Below the pieces are notes generated by a model, which searched no databases, was not told the DNA's origin, and worked only from the letters and a program-made list of their open reading frames with translations. From Cohnella cholangitidis (GTDB lineage Bacteria > Bacillota > Bacilli > Paenibacillales > Paenibacillaceae): a stretch of 64,000 bases of DNA. A program made the translations under genes and the position numbers. The stretch lies in contig NZ_CP041969.1 in assembly GCF_014107495.1 (NCBI RefSeq), positions 2,188,501 to 2,252,500 on the forward strand, in the 5' to 3' direction. Positions 35,903 to 45,610 of this stretch are shown here, in pieces. Within the stretch, counting starts at the first letter, position 1, and every line of letters starts with the position of its first letter.

Positions 35903-36508
35903 TCACTTGCGCGTACAGCAATAAAGCCTGAATCCCTTATCCTTACCGACTTCTTCCACTTGGTCTTCGCCATAAATTTCTTCAAGCTTCGCTCTTGCGG
36001 AAGGCGCGCCTTGTTTGTTCTGGATCACGACCCAAGTCGTTCCGCCCGGATTCAGATGTTGCCTGGATTCCGAGAATAGCCGATGCACGACGGCTTTCCC
36101 CGCCCGTATTGGCGGATTGGAGAGAATCACATCGAAGGTTTCGGCAGCAACGGCAGCGAACAAATCGCTCTGCGCGAAGGAGACATTACGAATCCCGTTC
36201 GCTTGCGCATTGTGGCTGGCCAGTTCAACCGCCCGCTCGTTAATATCGATCAGCTTGACATGTCCTTGCGGCGCAAGGCGGGCAGCAATTAATCCAATCG
36301 GACCATACCCGCAACCGATATCCAGCACTTGGGCATTTGCCGGAATCTCCATGTGTTCGATAAGCACCCGACTGCCAAAGTCCACCCCGTCCCGCGAAAA
36401 CACGCCAGCATCCGACGTCAATCGGAGTTTCATCCCTCGAAGCACCGTTTCGAATTCCCGCCGGTTGCTCGCCGACTTAGGTTTATCCGTGTAGTAATGA
36501 TCGTTCAC
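35903..36508 (-). CDS. RsmC-like class I SAM-dependent methyltransferase (YbxB)
   Basis: 202 aa. The SAM-binding motif LDIGCGYGPIG and the N6/N2-type catalytic NPP in VILSNPPIRAG are seen, as in RsmC, which makes m2G1207 in 16S rRNA; target inferred. Start chosen at GTG 36508 (MNDHYYTDKPKS) because GGAGG lies seven bases before it. Same place between rplL and rpoB as ybxB in Bacillus, which supports orthology. Confidence 0.88.
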   Translation of the reverse strand: MNDHYYTDKPKSASNRREFETVLRGMKLRLTSDAGVFSRDGVDFGSRVLIEHMEIPANAQVLDIGCGYGPIGLIAARLAPQGHVKLIDINERAVELASHNAQANGIRNVSFAQSDLFAAVAAETFDVILSNPPIRAGKAVVHRLFSESRQHLNPGGTTWVVIQNKQGAPSARAKLEEIYGEDQVEEVGKDKGFRLYCCTRK

Positions 36509-36614
36509 CCAATTTCCTCCATCATTACGGCATAGGACGCCTTCAATAAAGGGGAGTTTCAAAAAGCCGGTTTTTGAACTTCCACTTTCAGCATGATCAA
36601 GTTTCGACATGAAC

Positions 36615-36645
36615 AAACCCCTCGAAGAAAATCTTCAAGGGGTTT
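36615..36645 (-). terminator. Hairpin after rplL
   Basis: Stem AAACCCCT.GAAGA / TCTTC.AGGGGTTT (36632-36645 with 36615-36628), followed only by GTTCATG, so a weak intrinsic terminator or a transcript-end stabiliser. Confidence 0.6.
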
Positions 36646-36658
36646 GATGATCTGCTTC

Positions 36659-37024
36659 TTACTTAACTTCTACTTTAGCGCCAGCTTCTTCAAGCTTAGC
36701 TTTAACTGCGTCTGCTTCTTCTTTAGCAACTTTTTCTTTGATCGGTTTAGGAGCGCCGTCAACAAGCTCTTTCGCTTCTTTCAAGCCAAGGCCCGTGATT
36801 TCGCGAACAGCTTTGATAACGTTGATTTTGGAAGCGCCAGCGTCAGTCAGAATAACGTCGAACTCGGATTGCTCAGCAGCAGCTTCAACAGCTCCGCCGC
36901 CTGCAACTACAGCAACCGGTGCTGCAGCAGTTACGCCGAATTCTTCTTCGATTGCTTTAACCAGATCGTTCAGTTCGAGAACAGTCATCGCTTTGATGGC
37001 TTCTAAGATTTGCTCTTTACTCAT
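36659..37024 (-). CDS. rplL: Large subunit ribosomal protein L7/L12 (bL12)
   Basis: Stalk protein that recruits translation factors; 121 aa starting [13 protein letters not shown], with alanine-rich hinge ([20 protein letters not shown]) and complete C-terminal domain. ATG at 37024 follows GGAGG. Confidence 0.97.
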   Translation of the reverse strand: MSKEQILEAIKAMTVLELNDLVKAIEEEFGVTAAAPVAVVAGGGAVEAAAEQSEFDVILTDAGASKINVIKAVREITGLGLKEAKELVDGAPKPIKEKVAKEEADAVKAKLEEAGAKVEVK

Positions 37025-37082
37025 TTGAATATCCTCCATTATTTGAGATCATATGATCTTCTTATTTTGATAATCGATTGTC

Positions 37083-37583
37083 TTACGCGCTTGCTTCGTT
37101 CTTGTCCGATACCGCTTTGACAGCGAGCGCGAAGTTGCGAACCGGTGCTTGAAGCACGCTAAGCAACATCGACAGCAAGCCTTCGCGGGACGGAAGGTCC
37201 GCAAGTGCTTTTACTTGAGCCGCGTCGTAGAAACGTCCGTCTACGATACCGCCTTTGATTTTCAATGCGTCGTTCTTCTTCGCGAAATCGCTCAGAATTT
37301 TAGCCGGAGCTACCGCATCGGCGCCGAACGCAACAGCAGTCGGTCCCGTCAGAACGGAATCAAGTTCGCTAAGCTCAGCGTTTGCAGCAGCACGGCTTAC
37401 CAAAGAGTTTTTCAACACTTGGAATTCAATGCCGGCTTCACGCAATTGCTTACGAAGCAATGTTACTTGAGCCACGTTCAAACCGCGGTAATCCGCTACG
37501 ACCGTGCTAGAGCTTTCACGCAGTTTCGCTGCGATCGCATCAACTTCTTGCTGTTTGGCTTGAATGATTTTTGCATTTGCCAT
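37083..37583 (-). CDS. rplJ: Large subunit ribosomal protein L10 (uL10)
   Basis: Stalk base that binds L12 dimers; 166 aa starting [12 protein letters not shown], after [27 protein letters not shown] is the RNA-binding block. The 318-bp region upstream is an L10-type leader, so L10(L12) complexes probably regulate rplJL. Confidence 0.97.
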   Translation of the reverse strand: MANAKIIQAKQQEVDAIAAKLRESSSTVVADYRGLNVAQVTLLRKQLREAGIEFQVLKNSLVSRAAANAELSELDSVLTGPTAVAFGADAVAPAKILSDFAKKNDALKIKGGIVDGRFYDAAQVKALADLPSREGLLSMLLSVLQAPVRNFALAVKAVSDKNEASA

Positions 37584-37596
37584 TGTGTACACCTCC

Positions 37597-37825
37597 TAAG
37601 TCTTGGCATTACCGTATTATCCTCTTCCAACGAGCCGGAGGCATAAGAAATGCCCCCGCAGACATCGCGGAGGCATGACGTGATCTTGCTCTTATGATCA
37701 AAATGCGCAGCACTTTGCATAAAAGAAAAACTCTATCCACACACCTCGGTAGGAAATTAAGCTCGCACGACAGAATTCTGCGCGCTGCACCTACGGTCTA
37801 CGGTATCCATATTCATTTATCAGCT
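37597..37825 (-). ncRNA. L10-type leader of rplJL with attenuator hairpin
   Basis: Minus-strand leader of ~230 nt with the elements expected of L10 leaders: ACCGTAGACCGTAGGTGC, then CTTAATTTCCTACCGAGGTGT (a pairing partner of the first), then a GCCTCCGCGA/TGCGGGGGC hairpin (37651-37675) followed by ATTTCTTATG, the candidate attenuator. The gap between rplA and rplJ is fully accounted for by this and its promoter. Confidence 0.8.
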
Positions 37826-37830
37826 TCATC

Positions 37831-37859
37831 AGCTTATCATTAAGACGAGCTAATGTCAA
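37831..37859 (-). promoter_or_regulatory. Sigma-A promoter of rplJL
   Basis: TTGACA (37854-37859), 17-bp spacer, TAAGCT (37831-37836), in the rplA-rplJ gap directly before the L10 leader. Confidence 0.7.
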
Positions 37860-37901
37860 AGTAAGTTTTTACCGTCCGATTCGCTCAAGAGCTCATTCGG
37901 A

Positions 37902-38594
37902 TTAGCGATATACAGCAGCATTTACGCGCGCGCCTGGTCCCATCGTCGAAGAGATCGAGATGTTTTTCAGGTATACGCCTTTGGAAGATGCCGGTTTCGC
38001 GCGGCTCAACGCATCGATCAAGGCTTTCAAGTTTTCGTCGAGCTTTTGGGCATCGAACGATACTTTACCGATCGGAGCGTGAATTTGTCCGGCTTTGTCC
38101 AGACGGTATTCGATTTTACCGGCTTTAATCTCGGCGATGGCTTTTGCAACGTCATTCGTTACGGTGCCCGCTTTAGGGTTCGGCATCAAACCTTTACCCC
38201 CGAGAATACGGCCCAGTTTACCGACTTCGCTCATCATGTCCGGAGTAGCGACGCAGACGTCGAACTCGAACCATCCTTGTTGGATTTTTTGGATGAGGTC
38301 GGCATCCCCTACGTAATCCGCGCCAGCTGCTTCGGCTTCTTTCAGCTTGTCACCTTTCGCGAATACGAGGACGCGTTGCGTTTTGCCGGTGCCGTGAGGC
38401 AGGACGACTACGCCGCGCACTGCTTGATCTTGTTTTCTCGGATCAACGCCGAGGCGGACAGCTGCTTCAACCGTTTCGTCGAATTTAGCTGTAGCTGCTT
38501 TCTTCACGAGCTCGATCGCTTCCAACGATTCGTAGGTAGCGTCGCGGTCGATCAGCTTAGCGGATGCTGCATATTTCTTACCGTGTTTAGCCAA
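37902..38594 (-). CDS. rplA: Large subunit ribosomal protein L1 (uL1)
   Basis: L1-stalk protein, 230 aa, starting [16 protein letters not shown]. Conserved [14 protein letters not shown] and the C-terminal [15 protein letters not shown] are intact. 96 bp after rplK. Confidence 0.97.
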   Translation of the reverse strand: MAKHGKKYAASAKLIDRDATYESLEAIELVKKAATAKFDETVEAAVRLGVDPRKQDQAVRGVVVLPHGTGKTQRVLVFAKGDKLKEAEAAGADYVGDADLIQKIQQGWFEFDVCVATPDMMSEVGKLGRILGGKGLMPNPKAGTVTNDVAKAIAEIKAGKIEYRLDKAGQIHAPIGKVSFDAQKLDENLKALIDALSRAKPASSKGVYLKNISISSTMGPGARVNAAVYR

Positions 38595-38690
38595 GTTGTT
38601 TTCCTCCTTTTGTGGTTTTAACGGAAGTTTCCTCCCACAAGCGGTTCTAGGAACCGCAGTACGATTGTCCTCCTAATGAGACGCAATCGA

Positions 38691-39116
38691 TTAGTCTTCG
38701 ATAACTACGCCCATGCTGCGGGCAGTTCCTTCGACCATACGCATAGCCGCTTCAACGGACGCCGCGTTCAGATCTTGCATTTTTTGCTCTGCAATGTCAC
38801 GAACTTTAGCGCGTTTAACTGTAGCTACTTTTTTCTTGTTCGGCTCGCCGGAACCTTTTTGGATTCCTGCTGCTACGCGAAGCAATACCGCTGCTGGCGG
38901 AGTCTTCGTCTCGAACGTAAAGGAGCGATCCTCGTACACGGAAATAACGACCGGAATTACCAATCCAGCTTGGTCCGCAGTGCGAGCATTGAACTCTTTA
39001 CAGAATTGCATGATGTTAACGCCAGCTTGACCTAGTGCAGGACCGATTGGCGGCGCAGGGTTAGCTTTACCCGCGTTAACTTGCAACTTTACCAACTTGA
39101 TGACTTTCTTTGCCAT
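38691..39116 (-). CDS. rplK: Large subunit ribosomal protein L11 (uL11)
   Basis: GTPase-centre protein, also needed for RelA activation; 141 aa from the ATG at 39116 ([13 protein letters not shown]). The proline-rich hinge [18 protein letters not shown], where thiostrepton acts, is wild type. Confidence 0.97.
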   Translation of the reverse strand: MAKKVIKLVKLQVNAGKANPAPPIGPALGQAGVNIMQFCKEFNARTADQAGLVIPVVISVYEDRSFTFETKTPPAAVLLRVAAGIQKGSGEPNKKKVATVKRAKVRDIAEQKMQDLNAASVEAAMRMVEGTARSMGVVIED

Positions 39117-39202
39117 GTTGCACACCTCCCTAACCCATAATGCGGTTTAACGGAACATCCGTCCCTCCCGCTCATTCAAGAAACCCAAACGCACAAAGAT
39201 AC

Positions 39203-39736
39203 TTATATCTTTTCCACTTGAGTGAAATCCAACTCAACCGGGGTTTCCCTGCCAAACATGTTGACGTGCACCTTAAGCTTGCTCTTGTCGGGCAGAATCT
39301 CTTCTACGGAACCGACGAAGTTAGCGAAAGGACCGACCTTAACGCGGACATTCTCTTTAAGCTCGAAATCGATAACAGGCTTAGGCTCATCCATGCCCAT
39401 ATGACGCAGAATTCCTTCTACTTCATCTGGCAGAAGCGCCGTCGGCTTAGATCCCGATCCGGTAGAGCCTACAAACCCGGTAACGCCCGGAGTATTGCGG
39501 ACCACGTACCAAGAATCATCCGTTTGGACCATCTCTACAAGGACGTAGCCAGGATATACTTTACGCATAACCGTCTTTTTCTTGCCGTCCTTATTGACGA
39601 TCTCTTCTTCCATCGGAACAAGCACGCGGAAGATCTTATCCTGCATACCCATAGATTCCACGCGTTTCTCCAAGTTAGCCTTAACCTTGTTCTCGTAACC
39701 GGAGTACGTGTGCACTACATACCATCTTTTCTCCAT
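39203..39736 (-). CDS. nusG: Transcription elongation factor NusG
   Basis: 177 aa: N-terminal NGN domain (WYVVHTYSGYENKVK...GYVLVEM) and C-terminal KOW (GPFANFVGSVEEILPDKSKLKV). Binds RNA polymerase clamp and affects pausing. 26 bp after secE. Confidence 0.97.
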   Translation of the reverse strand: MEKRWYVVHTYSGYENKVKANLEKRVESMGMQDKIFRVLVPMEEEIVNKDGKKKTVMRKVYPGYVLVEMVQTDDSWYVVRNTPGVTGFVGSTGSGSKPTALLPDEVEGILRHMGMDEPKPVIDFELKENVRVKVGPFANFVGSVEEILPDKSKLKVHVNMFGRETPVELDFTQVEKI

Positions 39737-39761
39737 GGAAAAGCCACCTTTGGTTCCTGCG

Positions 39762-39977
39762 TCAGATGATGAGATCGACGAGGGATGAAATACCGATGTC
39801 CAGACCCCAGAAGTAGATCGTTACCAACACCACAGTCACGATAACAATGATTGTGTAGCTGACGAGCTCTTTCCGGCTGGGCCAACGGACTTTCTTTAAT
39901 TCGCTCCAGCTATCTGCGAAAAACGAAAAAAAGGACCCAAAGTTTTGTTTCATCTTGGCCAGGAAAGTCACGTTCAT
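39762..39977 (-). CDS. secE: SecE translocase subunit
   Basis: 71 aa with an amphipathic segment (SWSELKKVRWPSRKELVSYT) and one membrane helix, the minimal Gram-positive SecE. Between rpmG and nusG as usual. Confidence 0.95.
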   Translation of the reverse strand: MNVTFLAKMKQNFGSFFSFFADSWSELKKVRWPSRKELVSYTIIVIVTVVLVTIYFWGLDIGISSLVDLII

Positions 39978-39989
39978 ACCTCCTAGGAG

Positions 39990-40139
39990 TTAGCGCGTTT
40001 CGCGATGAGGAGTATGTTCATTGCAAAATTTGCAGAACTTCTTCAACTCGATGCGATCGGCGTGCGTCCGTTTGTTCTTGCTCGACGTGTAGTTCCGTTG
40101 CTTGCAGTTCGTACAAGCTAGAGTGATGATCACCCGCAT
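39990..40139 (-). CDS. rpmG: Large subunit ribosomal protein L33, zinc type (bL33)
   Basis: 49 aa beginning [19 protein letters not shown]; two C-x2-C pairs (CTNC, CKFC) give the zinc-binding form. ATG at 40139 follows GGGAGGTGG. A zinc-free paralogue may exist elsewhere. Confidence 0.95.
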   Translation of the reverse strand: MRVIITLACTNCKQRNYTSSKNKRTHADRIELKKFCKFCNEHTPHRETR

Positions 40140-40512
40140 CCCTTCCACCTCCCGGGACCTAACTTCATAAAAATACAACCATACGGCGGAAACCCCAGCT
40201 TGGCGAACCAAGGCTGCGTCGGAACCGCGGCCCGATGACAAGTCATCAAGACAACAATTCCTGGTGTTTCGCCGATGATTCAGACCAGCGCATAAGAAAC
40301 CACGTTAAGGTTACTAAAATAATTTATCACAGGGGGAAATCGATGTCAACGAAAAGTGTCGTTAGCCTACGATCGAAGATCGGTAACCGACACCTGGATT
40401 CCGCGAAAGATCTAGCCCACTCTAGCATCCTTGTAACCATTCTTCCATATTTTCGCCATTCTTAACCCCACGGAACGAAGAATATTCCAAGTTAAACAAA
40501 CGAAATGGCCCC
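40140..40512 (-). other. Leader and promoter region of rpmG-secE-nusG; otherwise empty
   Basis: About 370 bp between the sigH terminator and rpmG. It contains the promoter at 40321-40349 and an untranslated leader of ~170 nt. I see no further gene that I can support. Confidence 0.5.
40321..40349 (-). promoter_or_regulatory. Sigma-A promoter of rpmG-secE-nusG
   Basis: Consensus TTGACA (40344-40349), 17-bp spacer, TAAATT (40321-40326). Confidence 0.65.
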
Positions 40513-40546
40513 GAAAAAAATAAAAAGCAGCTCCGATGAGGCTGCT
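40513..40546 (-). terminator. Intrinsic terminator after sigH
   Basis: Stem AGCAGC/GCTGCT (40541-40546 with 40526-40531), followed on minus by TTTTTATTTTTTT. Confidence 0.8.
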
Positions 40547-40581
40547 CGTGTCTTTAACTATGAATAGGAGTGCGATGAGTG

Positions 40582-41232
40582 CTAGGTTCCGATATCCCTG
40601 ACTTCCAAGTATCGTTCCAACTTGCGCTTAACGCGCTGCAAGGCGTTGTCGATCGATTTCACGTGCCTGTCGAGATCGACGGCGATCTCTTGATAAGAGC
40701 GTCCGTCCAAGTAAAGCATGAGCACTTTGCGCTCGAGATCGCTTAAGATTTCCGACATCTTGTCCTCAAGGCCGTAAAACTCCTCTTGGTTGATGATCAT
40801 CTCTTCCGGGTCGCATACCCTGGAGCCGCAGATGACGTCCAGCAGCGTTCGGTCGGAATCTTCATCGTATATCGGTTTGTCCAAAGAGACATAGGAATTA
40901 AGAGGAATATGCTTCTGACGGGTAGCGGTCTTGATCGCGGTAATAATCTGCCGGGTAATGCACAACTCCGCAAAAGCCTTGAACGAAGCTAACTTATCTC
41001 CTTTGAAGTCACGGATCGCCTTGTAAAGGCCGATCATTCCTTCCTGAACGATATCTTCCCGTTCCGCGCCTATCAGAAAGTAAGAGCGCGCCTTAGCCCG
41101 CACGAAATTTCGATATTTATGAATAAGGTACTCCAACGCTTCGCTGTCGCCCGTACGAACGAATTCCACGATGTCCTCGTCGGCCTTGAAGTCATACTCA
41201 CGCGTTGCCAGTCTCTCCAAGTCGACACTCAC
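40582..41232 (-). CDS. sigH: RNA polymerase sigma-H (Spo0H)
   Basis: Sigma-70 family factor for stationary phase and sporulation onset; 216 aa. Region 2 (YRNFVRAKARSYFLIGAEREDIVQEGMIGLYKA in parts) and region 4 helix-turn-helix (RSYQEIAVDLDRHVKSIDNALQRVKRKLE in parts) are typical of sigma-H. The GTG at 41232 (MSVDLERLATREYD) is chosen: GGGGGG lies six bases before it, while the ATG two codons earlier touches the Shine-Dalgarno directly. Own promoter with palindrome at 41292-41320. Confidence 0.96.
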   Translation of the reverse strand: MSVDLERLATREYDFKADEDIVEFVRTGDSEALEYLIHKYRNFVRAKARSYFLIGAEREDIVQEGMIGLYKAIRDFKGDKLASFKAFAELCITRQIITAIKTATRQKHIPLNSYVSLDKPIYDEDSDRTLLDVICGSRVCDPEEMIINQEEFYGLEDKMSEILSDLERKVLMLYLDGRSYQEIAVDLDRHVKSIDNALQRVKRKLERYLEVRDIGT

Positions 41233-41291
41233 GAACATCCCCCCGGTCTGCGTTGGCGTACTGGAACCTCGAACTCTACCAAACTATAAAC

Positions 41292-41320
41292 AATATACTT
41301 GATCTGACGCATAGCGTCAA
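41292..41320 (-). promoter_or_regulatory. Sigma-A promoter of sigH with overlapping palindrome
   Basis: TTGACG (41315-41320), 17-bp spacer, TATATT (41292-41297). The perfect palindrome TGACGC-TAT-GCGTCA (41305-41319) covers the -35 box and half the spacer, an ideal place for a repressor. Confidence 0.7.
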
Positions 41321-41394
41321 TGGATTTACCGTTTTTAGGGGCTTATCCACAGTGGTAAAATTGGCAATTATAGCCACATTTCATCGACTTTCTT

Positions 41395-41943
41395 CTAACT
41401 TTCATCTAAACCTCTTCTCATTCGCTCCAACCGACGCTGCACATCTTCCGGCAAAATTCCGTCCAGAGGATTTTTTTTAAGCTGTGATTCGCTCTTAATA
41501 GCGGTTTGGATATCCATCCGGCTTTGCCGTACTTCCAACCTCAATTCGCGCGCCGACACCCGCAACGCGCCGCGTCCGAACGCGACATGCTGTTCAACCT
41601 GATCGGAGGTAGCGACGTAAATATTGCGCTTTACGGACGTCCACTCCCCGACTAGACGCTCGATGCATTCGTCGGCGGTCTCGCGCTCGCGCGTATAGAC
41701 GACCCGCAATTTCTTGCGATGGCGGTATTCCGCTCCGGCGCCCTGGACGCGGAAAGCATCGAACACGACGATCACGATTAACCCCGCATAGCTTTGGTAA
41801 TCCGACAGCAAGTCCAACAACCGGTCCCTGGCATCCTCCAGCTTCTCGTTCTTGAGAATCTCCAGCTCCGGCCAAGCCCCGATCATGTTGTAACCGTCTA
41901 CTAGCAGAACGTCCTCGCGTTGGAACATGCGTTTCTCACGCAT
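41395..41943 (-). CDS. rae1: Rae1/YacP NYN-domain ribosome-associated endoribonuclease
   Basis: 182 aa; PIN-like NYN fold with LLVDGYNMIG (residues ~13-22) and acidic residues in VVFDAF, matching Bacillus YacP, now known as Rae1, which cuts mRNA in the ribosomal A site. It overlaps rlmB by eight bases, the same rlmB-yacP-sigH order as in Bacillus. Confidence 0.9.
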   Translation of the reverse strand: MREKRMFQREDVLLVDGYNMIGAWPELEILKNEKLEDARDRLLDLLSDYQSYAGLIVIVVFDAFRVQGAGAEYRHRKKLRVVYTRERETADECIERLVGEWTSVKRNIYVATSDQVEQHVAFGRGALRVSARELRLEVRQSRMDIQTAIKSESQLKKNPLDGILPEDVQRRLERMRRGLDES

Positions 41944-42922
41944 GTTCCGGCGTCGTAACGCTTGTCGACGCGCCTCTTTTCTTCAGAGCTTCGCCGCGTT
42001 GGCGAACGACTTCGTACAAAATGACTCCCGCGGCCACGGATGCGTTAAGCGAGTTGATCTGCCCTACCATAGGAAGCGATAGGATGAAATCGCATCTCTC
42101 CCTGACCAACCGGGATAGCCCCTGGCCCTCGTTGCCGATTACGATCGCTAACGGACCGGTCAAATTCGTCTCGTAGAAGCCTTCTTTAGCACCTGCATCC
42201 GCACCGGCGATCCACAAGCCGGCCTCTTTGAGCTTCTCCATCGTTTGTACCAGATTAGCGACCCTTGCGACCGGGACGTATTCTACCGCGCCTGCGGAAG
42301 TTTTAGCGACGACCGCGGTCAAACCCGCGCTTCTGCGCTTCGGAACGATTACGCCGTGCACGCCCGTACAATCGGCCGTCCGCAGCACGGAGCCTAAATT
42401 ATGAGGGTCTTCTACTTCGTCTAGCAAGACGATAAGCGGCGCTTCCCCGCTCGCCTTGGCGCGTGCCAACAGCTCGTCCACTTCTACGTAAGCGACGGCC
42501 GCCGCTTGAGCGACGACGCCTTGATGCTGCATATCCGGAACAAGCCGATCGAGCTTGCTCTTATCCACTTGCTGAACGACGATTCCCCGGGCTTTGGCTT
42601 CCTCCATGATCGGTTGGATGAGATGCCGTTGAGCTTGATTGGACAAGAATATTTTATTAATCGAACGTCCGGCCTTCATGGCTTCCAGCACGGGATGTTT
42701 GCCCGCCAAGTACTCGTCGTCGCCTTTCAAGGCGCTATCTTCGGCCCATAGCTCGTTGTCCGCCGCCGACTCCTTACTCGCAGTCGCCGCGTGATGACGT
42801 TTGTCTCTATCTTTGTGCCCGTTGCCCGAAGAATTCCATCCGCCTTTGCGCTCGCCTTGCGCGAACGGTTTTGCGCCTCCGGCGGAACGGTTACCCGGCG
42901 TTCTCGGATTGTGATTGCCCAT
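41936..42922 (-). CDS. rlmB: 23S rRNA (guanosine-2'-O-)-methyltransferase RlmB/TrmH family
   Basis: SPOUT enzyme modifying the 23S P-loop guanosine. Motifs 1-3 are clear: DEVEDPHNLGSVLRTAD, VIGNEGQGLSRLV and LPMVGQINSLNASVAAG. 328 aa; residues 1-~65 are an extra low-complexity, Gly/Asn/Lys-rich extension absent from the ~250-aa core, which starts at YLAGKHPVLEAM. Confidence 0.94.
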   Translation of the reverse strand: MGNHNPRTPGNRSAGGAKPFAQGERKGGWNSSGNGHKDRDKRHHAATASKESAADNELWAEDSALKGDDEYLAGKHPVLEAMKAGRSINKIFLSNQAQRHLIQPIMEEAKARGIVVQQVDKSKLDRLVPDMQHQGVVAQAAAVAYVEVDELLARAKASGEAPLIVLLDEVEDPHNLGSVLRTADCTGVHGVIVPKRRSAGLTAVVAKTSAGAVEYVPVARVANLVQTMEKLKEAGLWIAGADAGAKEGFYETNLTGPLAIVIGNEGQGLSRLVRERCDFILSLPMVGQINSLNASVAAGVILYEVVRQRGEALKKRGASTSVTTPEHA

Positions 42923-42957
42923 TTTTGCATCTTCCTTTGTGTGTTATTGCGACCCGT

Positions 42958-43395
42958 CTATTGCGGTTTATCTTCGAATGCGTAATCCATTAGTTGTTCG
43001 AGGCGATCTTTCGCCCCTTGATAGTAGAGGTACCCAACGAGACACTCCAGCGCGGTTGCATGACGGTAGTCCGCGGGATCCGCGTTCTTCGGCGGTTGCC
43101 CCGATTTGGTATTGCGTCCGCGCCGTACGATATCCGCTTCTTCTTCCGTGAGTATCGGCATCCACTTCTGCAGCAGCCTCGCCTGGGCGGCAGCGCACAC
43201 ATACGACGTCGCGACGCGGTGCAACTCGTGCGGCTTACGGCTTGAACCGGCGATTAACCGCTGGCGGATGTAAATCTCGAACACGGCATCCCCGATGTAG
43301 GCCAGCACGACCGGCGACAGCAGATGAACCGGAACATCTGTCGGGATAACCGGAGAAATGACCGGAGGTAACGGCTGACTCGACCGCTCCGTCAT
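42958..43395 (-). CDS. mrnC: Mini-ribonuclease III
   Basis: RNase III-fold nuclease without dsRNA-binding domain that matures 23S rRNA ends in Firmicutes. Catalytic blocks YIGDAVFEIYIR and HATALECLVGYLYYQG are present. 145 aa from the ATG at 43395, which overlaps the cysS stop by four bases; a GTG four codons earlier is the alternative. Confidence 0.94.
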   Translation of the reverse strand: MTERSSQPLPPVISPVIPTDVPVHLLSPVVLAYIGDAVFEIYIRQRLIAGSSRKPHELHRVATSYVCAAAQARLLQKWMPILTEEEADIVRRGRNTKSGQPPKNADPADYRHATALECLVGYLYYQGAKDRLEQLMDYAFEDKPQ

Positions 43396-44804
43396 TTGCG
43401 CCGCCACCGAATGCCTTGCGGAGTATCCTCCAGTAGAATTCCCCGGTTCGCCAATAAATCGCGAATCTCGTCCGCACGGGCAAAGTGACGGTTAGCGCGC
43501 GCCGCCGTCCGCTCGGCGATCAGCGCATCAACCTCTTCATCCAGCAACTCGGCCTCATCGTTCGCAGGCAGAAGTCCCATGATTCCGTTCATCTCGTCGA
43601 TCTGAGCCAAGATGAGCAGCAAATCGGTTTCGCTTACGATTTCCCGCTGCAAATAAGCGTTCGCTTCGGACACGAGGCCAAACCAAGCGGTAATCGCATC
43701 CGGCGTGCTGAAGTCGTCTTCCATTCGCGAATGGAATTCGGTATTCAACTGCTTTAATCGTGCCTGAAGTTCCGAGTCCCCCGCTAAAGATAGATTTCCC
43801 TTGGCGACGGAGGTCAACCGGTGTTTCACGTTGTCCCGGCAATTCGTCAGCCGCTCGACGCTGTTGGTCGCTTGACGGATCGTCTCGTCGCTGAAGTTAA
43901 GAGGGCTGCGATAATGCGTCGCCAGCATCAAGTACCTGATCGCATATTTGCTAGTCCCTTTGAGCAGTTGCCTGACATTGACTCCGTTGCCTAGAGACTT
44001 CGACATTTTCTCGTTATTGATATTGACGAAGCCGTTATGCATCCAATAGCGGGACAACGGCTGACCCGTCAAAGATTCGGATTGGGCAATCTCGCACTCG
44101 TGGTGCGGGAACTGCAGATCGTGCCCGCCGCCGTGGATATCCAGCGTATCTCCCGCGTATTTGCGAACCATCGCGGAGCATTCGATATGCCAGCCGGGAC
44201 GGCCGTCGCCCCACGGGCTCGGCCAGCGGATTTCGCCCGGCTTCGCCGCTTTCCAGAGCACGAAATCCTGCGGATTTTCTTTTCTCTCGTCCACGTCGAT
44301 CCGGATTCCGTATTGCAGCTCGTCGAGATTTTTGTGCGACAGCTTGCCGTATTCGGCAAAAGTCCCCGTACGGAAATAGACGTCTCCGGCGCTTTCGTAC
44401 GCCGCGCCCTTATCGACCAATTCTCGGATGAATTCCACGATTTCGTCGATCGTCTCCGTCACTCGAGGCGCTATCGTCGGCGGGAACGCGCCGAGCGCTT
44501 CCCGGTCTTCTTTGAACGCGGCAATAAACTTCTCCGCCAATTCCGGCACCGTTATGCCAAGCTCGGCCGCTTTACGGATCATTTTGTCGTCGACGTCCGT
44601 ATAGTTCACAATGTAATTCACTTGCAAACCGATCGCTTCCAAATACCGGCGAACGACATCGAAGAAGATTACCGGACGCGCATTGCCGATATGGATATAG
44701 TCGTACACGGTAGGTCCGCACACGTACATGTTGACCTTGCCCGGTTCGCGCGGAACGAACGTTTGGGGTTGCCGGGTCAAGCTATCGTATATTTTGAGGT
44801 TCAC
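43392..44804 (-). CDS. cysS: Cysteinyl-tRNA synthetase
   Basis: Class I synthetase, 470 aa. HIGN at 38-41, KMSKS at 266-270, and zinc ligands C29, C209, H234, E238 are in place. It starts with GTG overlapping the cysE stop by four bases, with AAAGGAG upstream, so cysE-cysS share translation coupling and the cysteine T-box. Confidence 0.97.
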   Translation of the reverse strand: MNLKIYDSLTRQPQTFVPREPGKVNMYVCGPTVYDYIHIGNARPVIFFDVVRRYLEAIGLQVNYIVNYTDVDDKMIRKAAELGITVPELAEKFIAAFKEDREALGAFPPTIAPRVTETIDEIVEFIRELVDKGAAYESAGDVYFRTGTFAEYGKLSHKNLDELQYGIRIDVDERKENPQDFVLWKAAKPGEIRWPSPWGDGRPGWHIECSAMVRKYAGDTLDIHGGGHDLQFPHHECEIAQSESLTGQPLSRYWMHNGFVNINNEKMSKSLGNGVNVRQLLKGTSKYAIRYLMLATHYRSPLNFSDETIRQATNSVERLTNCRDNVKHRLTSVAKGNLSLAGDSELQARLKQLNTEFHSRMEDDFSTPDAITAWFGLVSEANAYLQREIVSETDLLLILAQIDEMNGIMGLLPANDEAELLDEEVDALIAERTAARANRHFARADEIRDLLANRGILLEDTPQGIRWRRK

Positions 44805-45541
44805 GTTGCGTTAGCTCCTTTAAGTTCCTTGGTTTCGCTTGGATCCATCGTTTCCTCTGGTTCTTTGAATTCACTACGTTCCAAGTTACCGTTCGTTTCA
44901 TTAGCTTTAAGACGTTCGATTTCCGACTTCAATTCGTTGATTTCCTTCTGCATGAAACGGAAGGTTTCAATTAACGGGTCAGGTAAGTTCGTATGGTCGA
45001 GCCGATCGCCGATTTTTTTCCCGTTGCGTTTGACGATTCTTCCCGGAATGCCGACGACCGTGCTATTGGGCGGGACTTCGCGAAGTACGACGGAATTCGC
45101 CCCTATATTAGAGTTATCTCCAACCGTGAACGATCCAAGCACTTTCACCCCGGACGCGATAACGACCCTGTTGCCGATAGTCGGATGGCGTTTGCCTTTC
45201 TCCTTGCCGGTACCTCCTAACGTCACTCCCTGGTAAATAACGACGTCGTCCCCGATCTCGCAAGTCTCTCCGATAACGACGCCCATGCCGTGGTCTATGA
45301 ATAGTTTATTGCCGATGCGCGCTCCCGGGTGAATCTCGATTCCCGTAAAGAACCGGCTGATCTGGGAAATAATGCGGGCGACGGTAAACCAACGATGACG
45401 ATAAAAGAAATGGGCGAAACGATGAGACCAAATTGCGTGCAACCCCGCATAAGTAAACACTACTTCAAACCAGCTTCGAGCAGCAGGGTCATTCTCGAAA
45501 ACCGCCTCGATATCGGATTGGACTTTCCGCCATATTCCCAT
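44801..45541 (-). CDS. cysE: Serine O-acetyltransferase
   Basis: Makes O-acetylserine, the cysteine precursor. Left-handed beta-helix hexapeptides ([24 protein letters not shown] in parts) and the active-site histidine in IDHGMG are visible. 246 aa; residues after ~205 are an acidic, partly repetitive tail ([15 protein letters not shown]) longer than the Bacillus protein (217 aa). AAGGGGGG precedes the ATG. Placed after a T-box reading TGC. Confidence 0.96.
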   Translation of the reverse strand: MGIWRKVQSDIEAVFENDPAARSWFEVVFTYAGLHAIWSHRFAHFFYRHRWFTVARIISQISRFFTGIEIHPGARIGNKLFIDHGMGVVIGETCEIGDDVVIYQGVTLGGTGKEKGKRHPTIGNRVVIASGVKVLGSFTVGDNSNIGANSVVLREVPPNSTVVGIPGRIVKRNGKKIGDRLDHTNLPDPLIETFRFMQKEINELKSEIERLKANETNGNLERSEFKEPEETMDPSETKELKGANAT

Positions 45542-45610
45542 ATCCCGTCCCCCCTTAGCATCTGACTATAATCTGCAATCTTTGCGGCAACGCTAACTGT
45601 CCACGGAAAT

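Noticed and set aside
40343..40465. 40-aa plus-strand frame with AGGGGGAA before ATG
   Set aside because: It overlaps the consensus promoter of rpmG on the other strand, has no promoter of its own that I could see and no recognised sequence.
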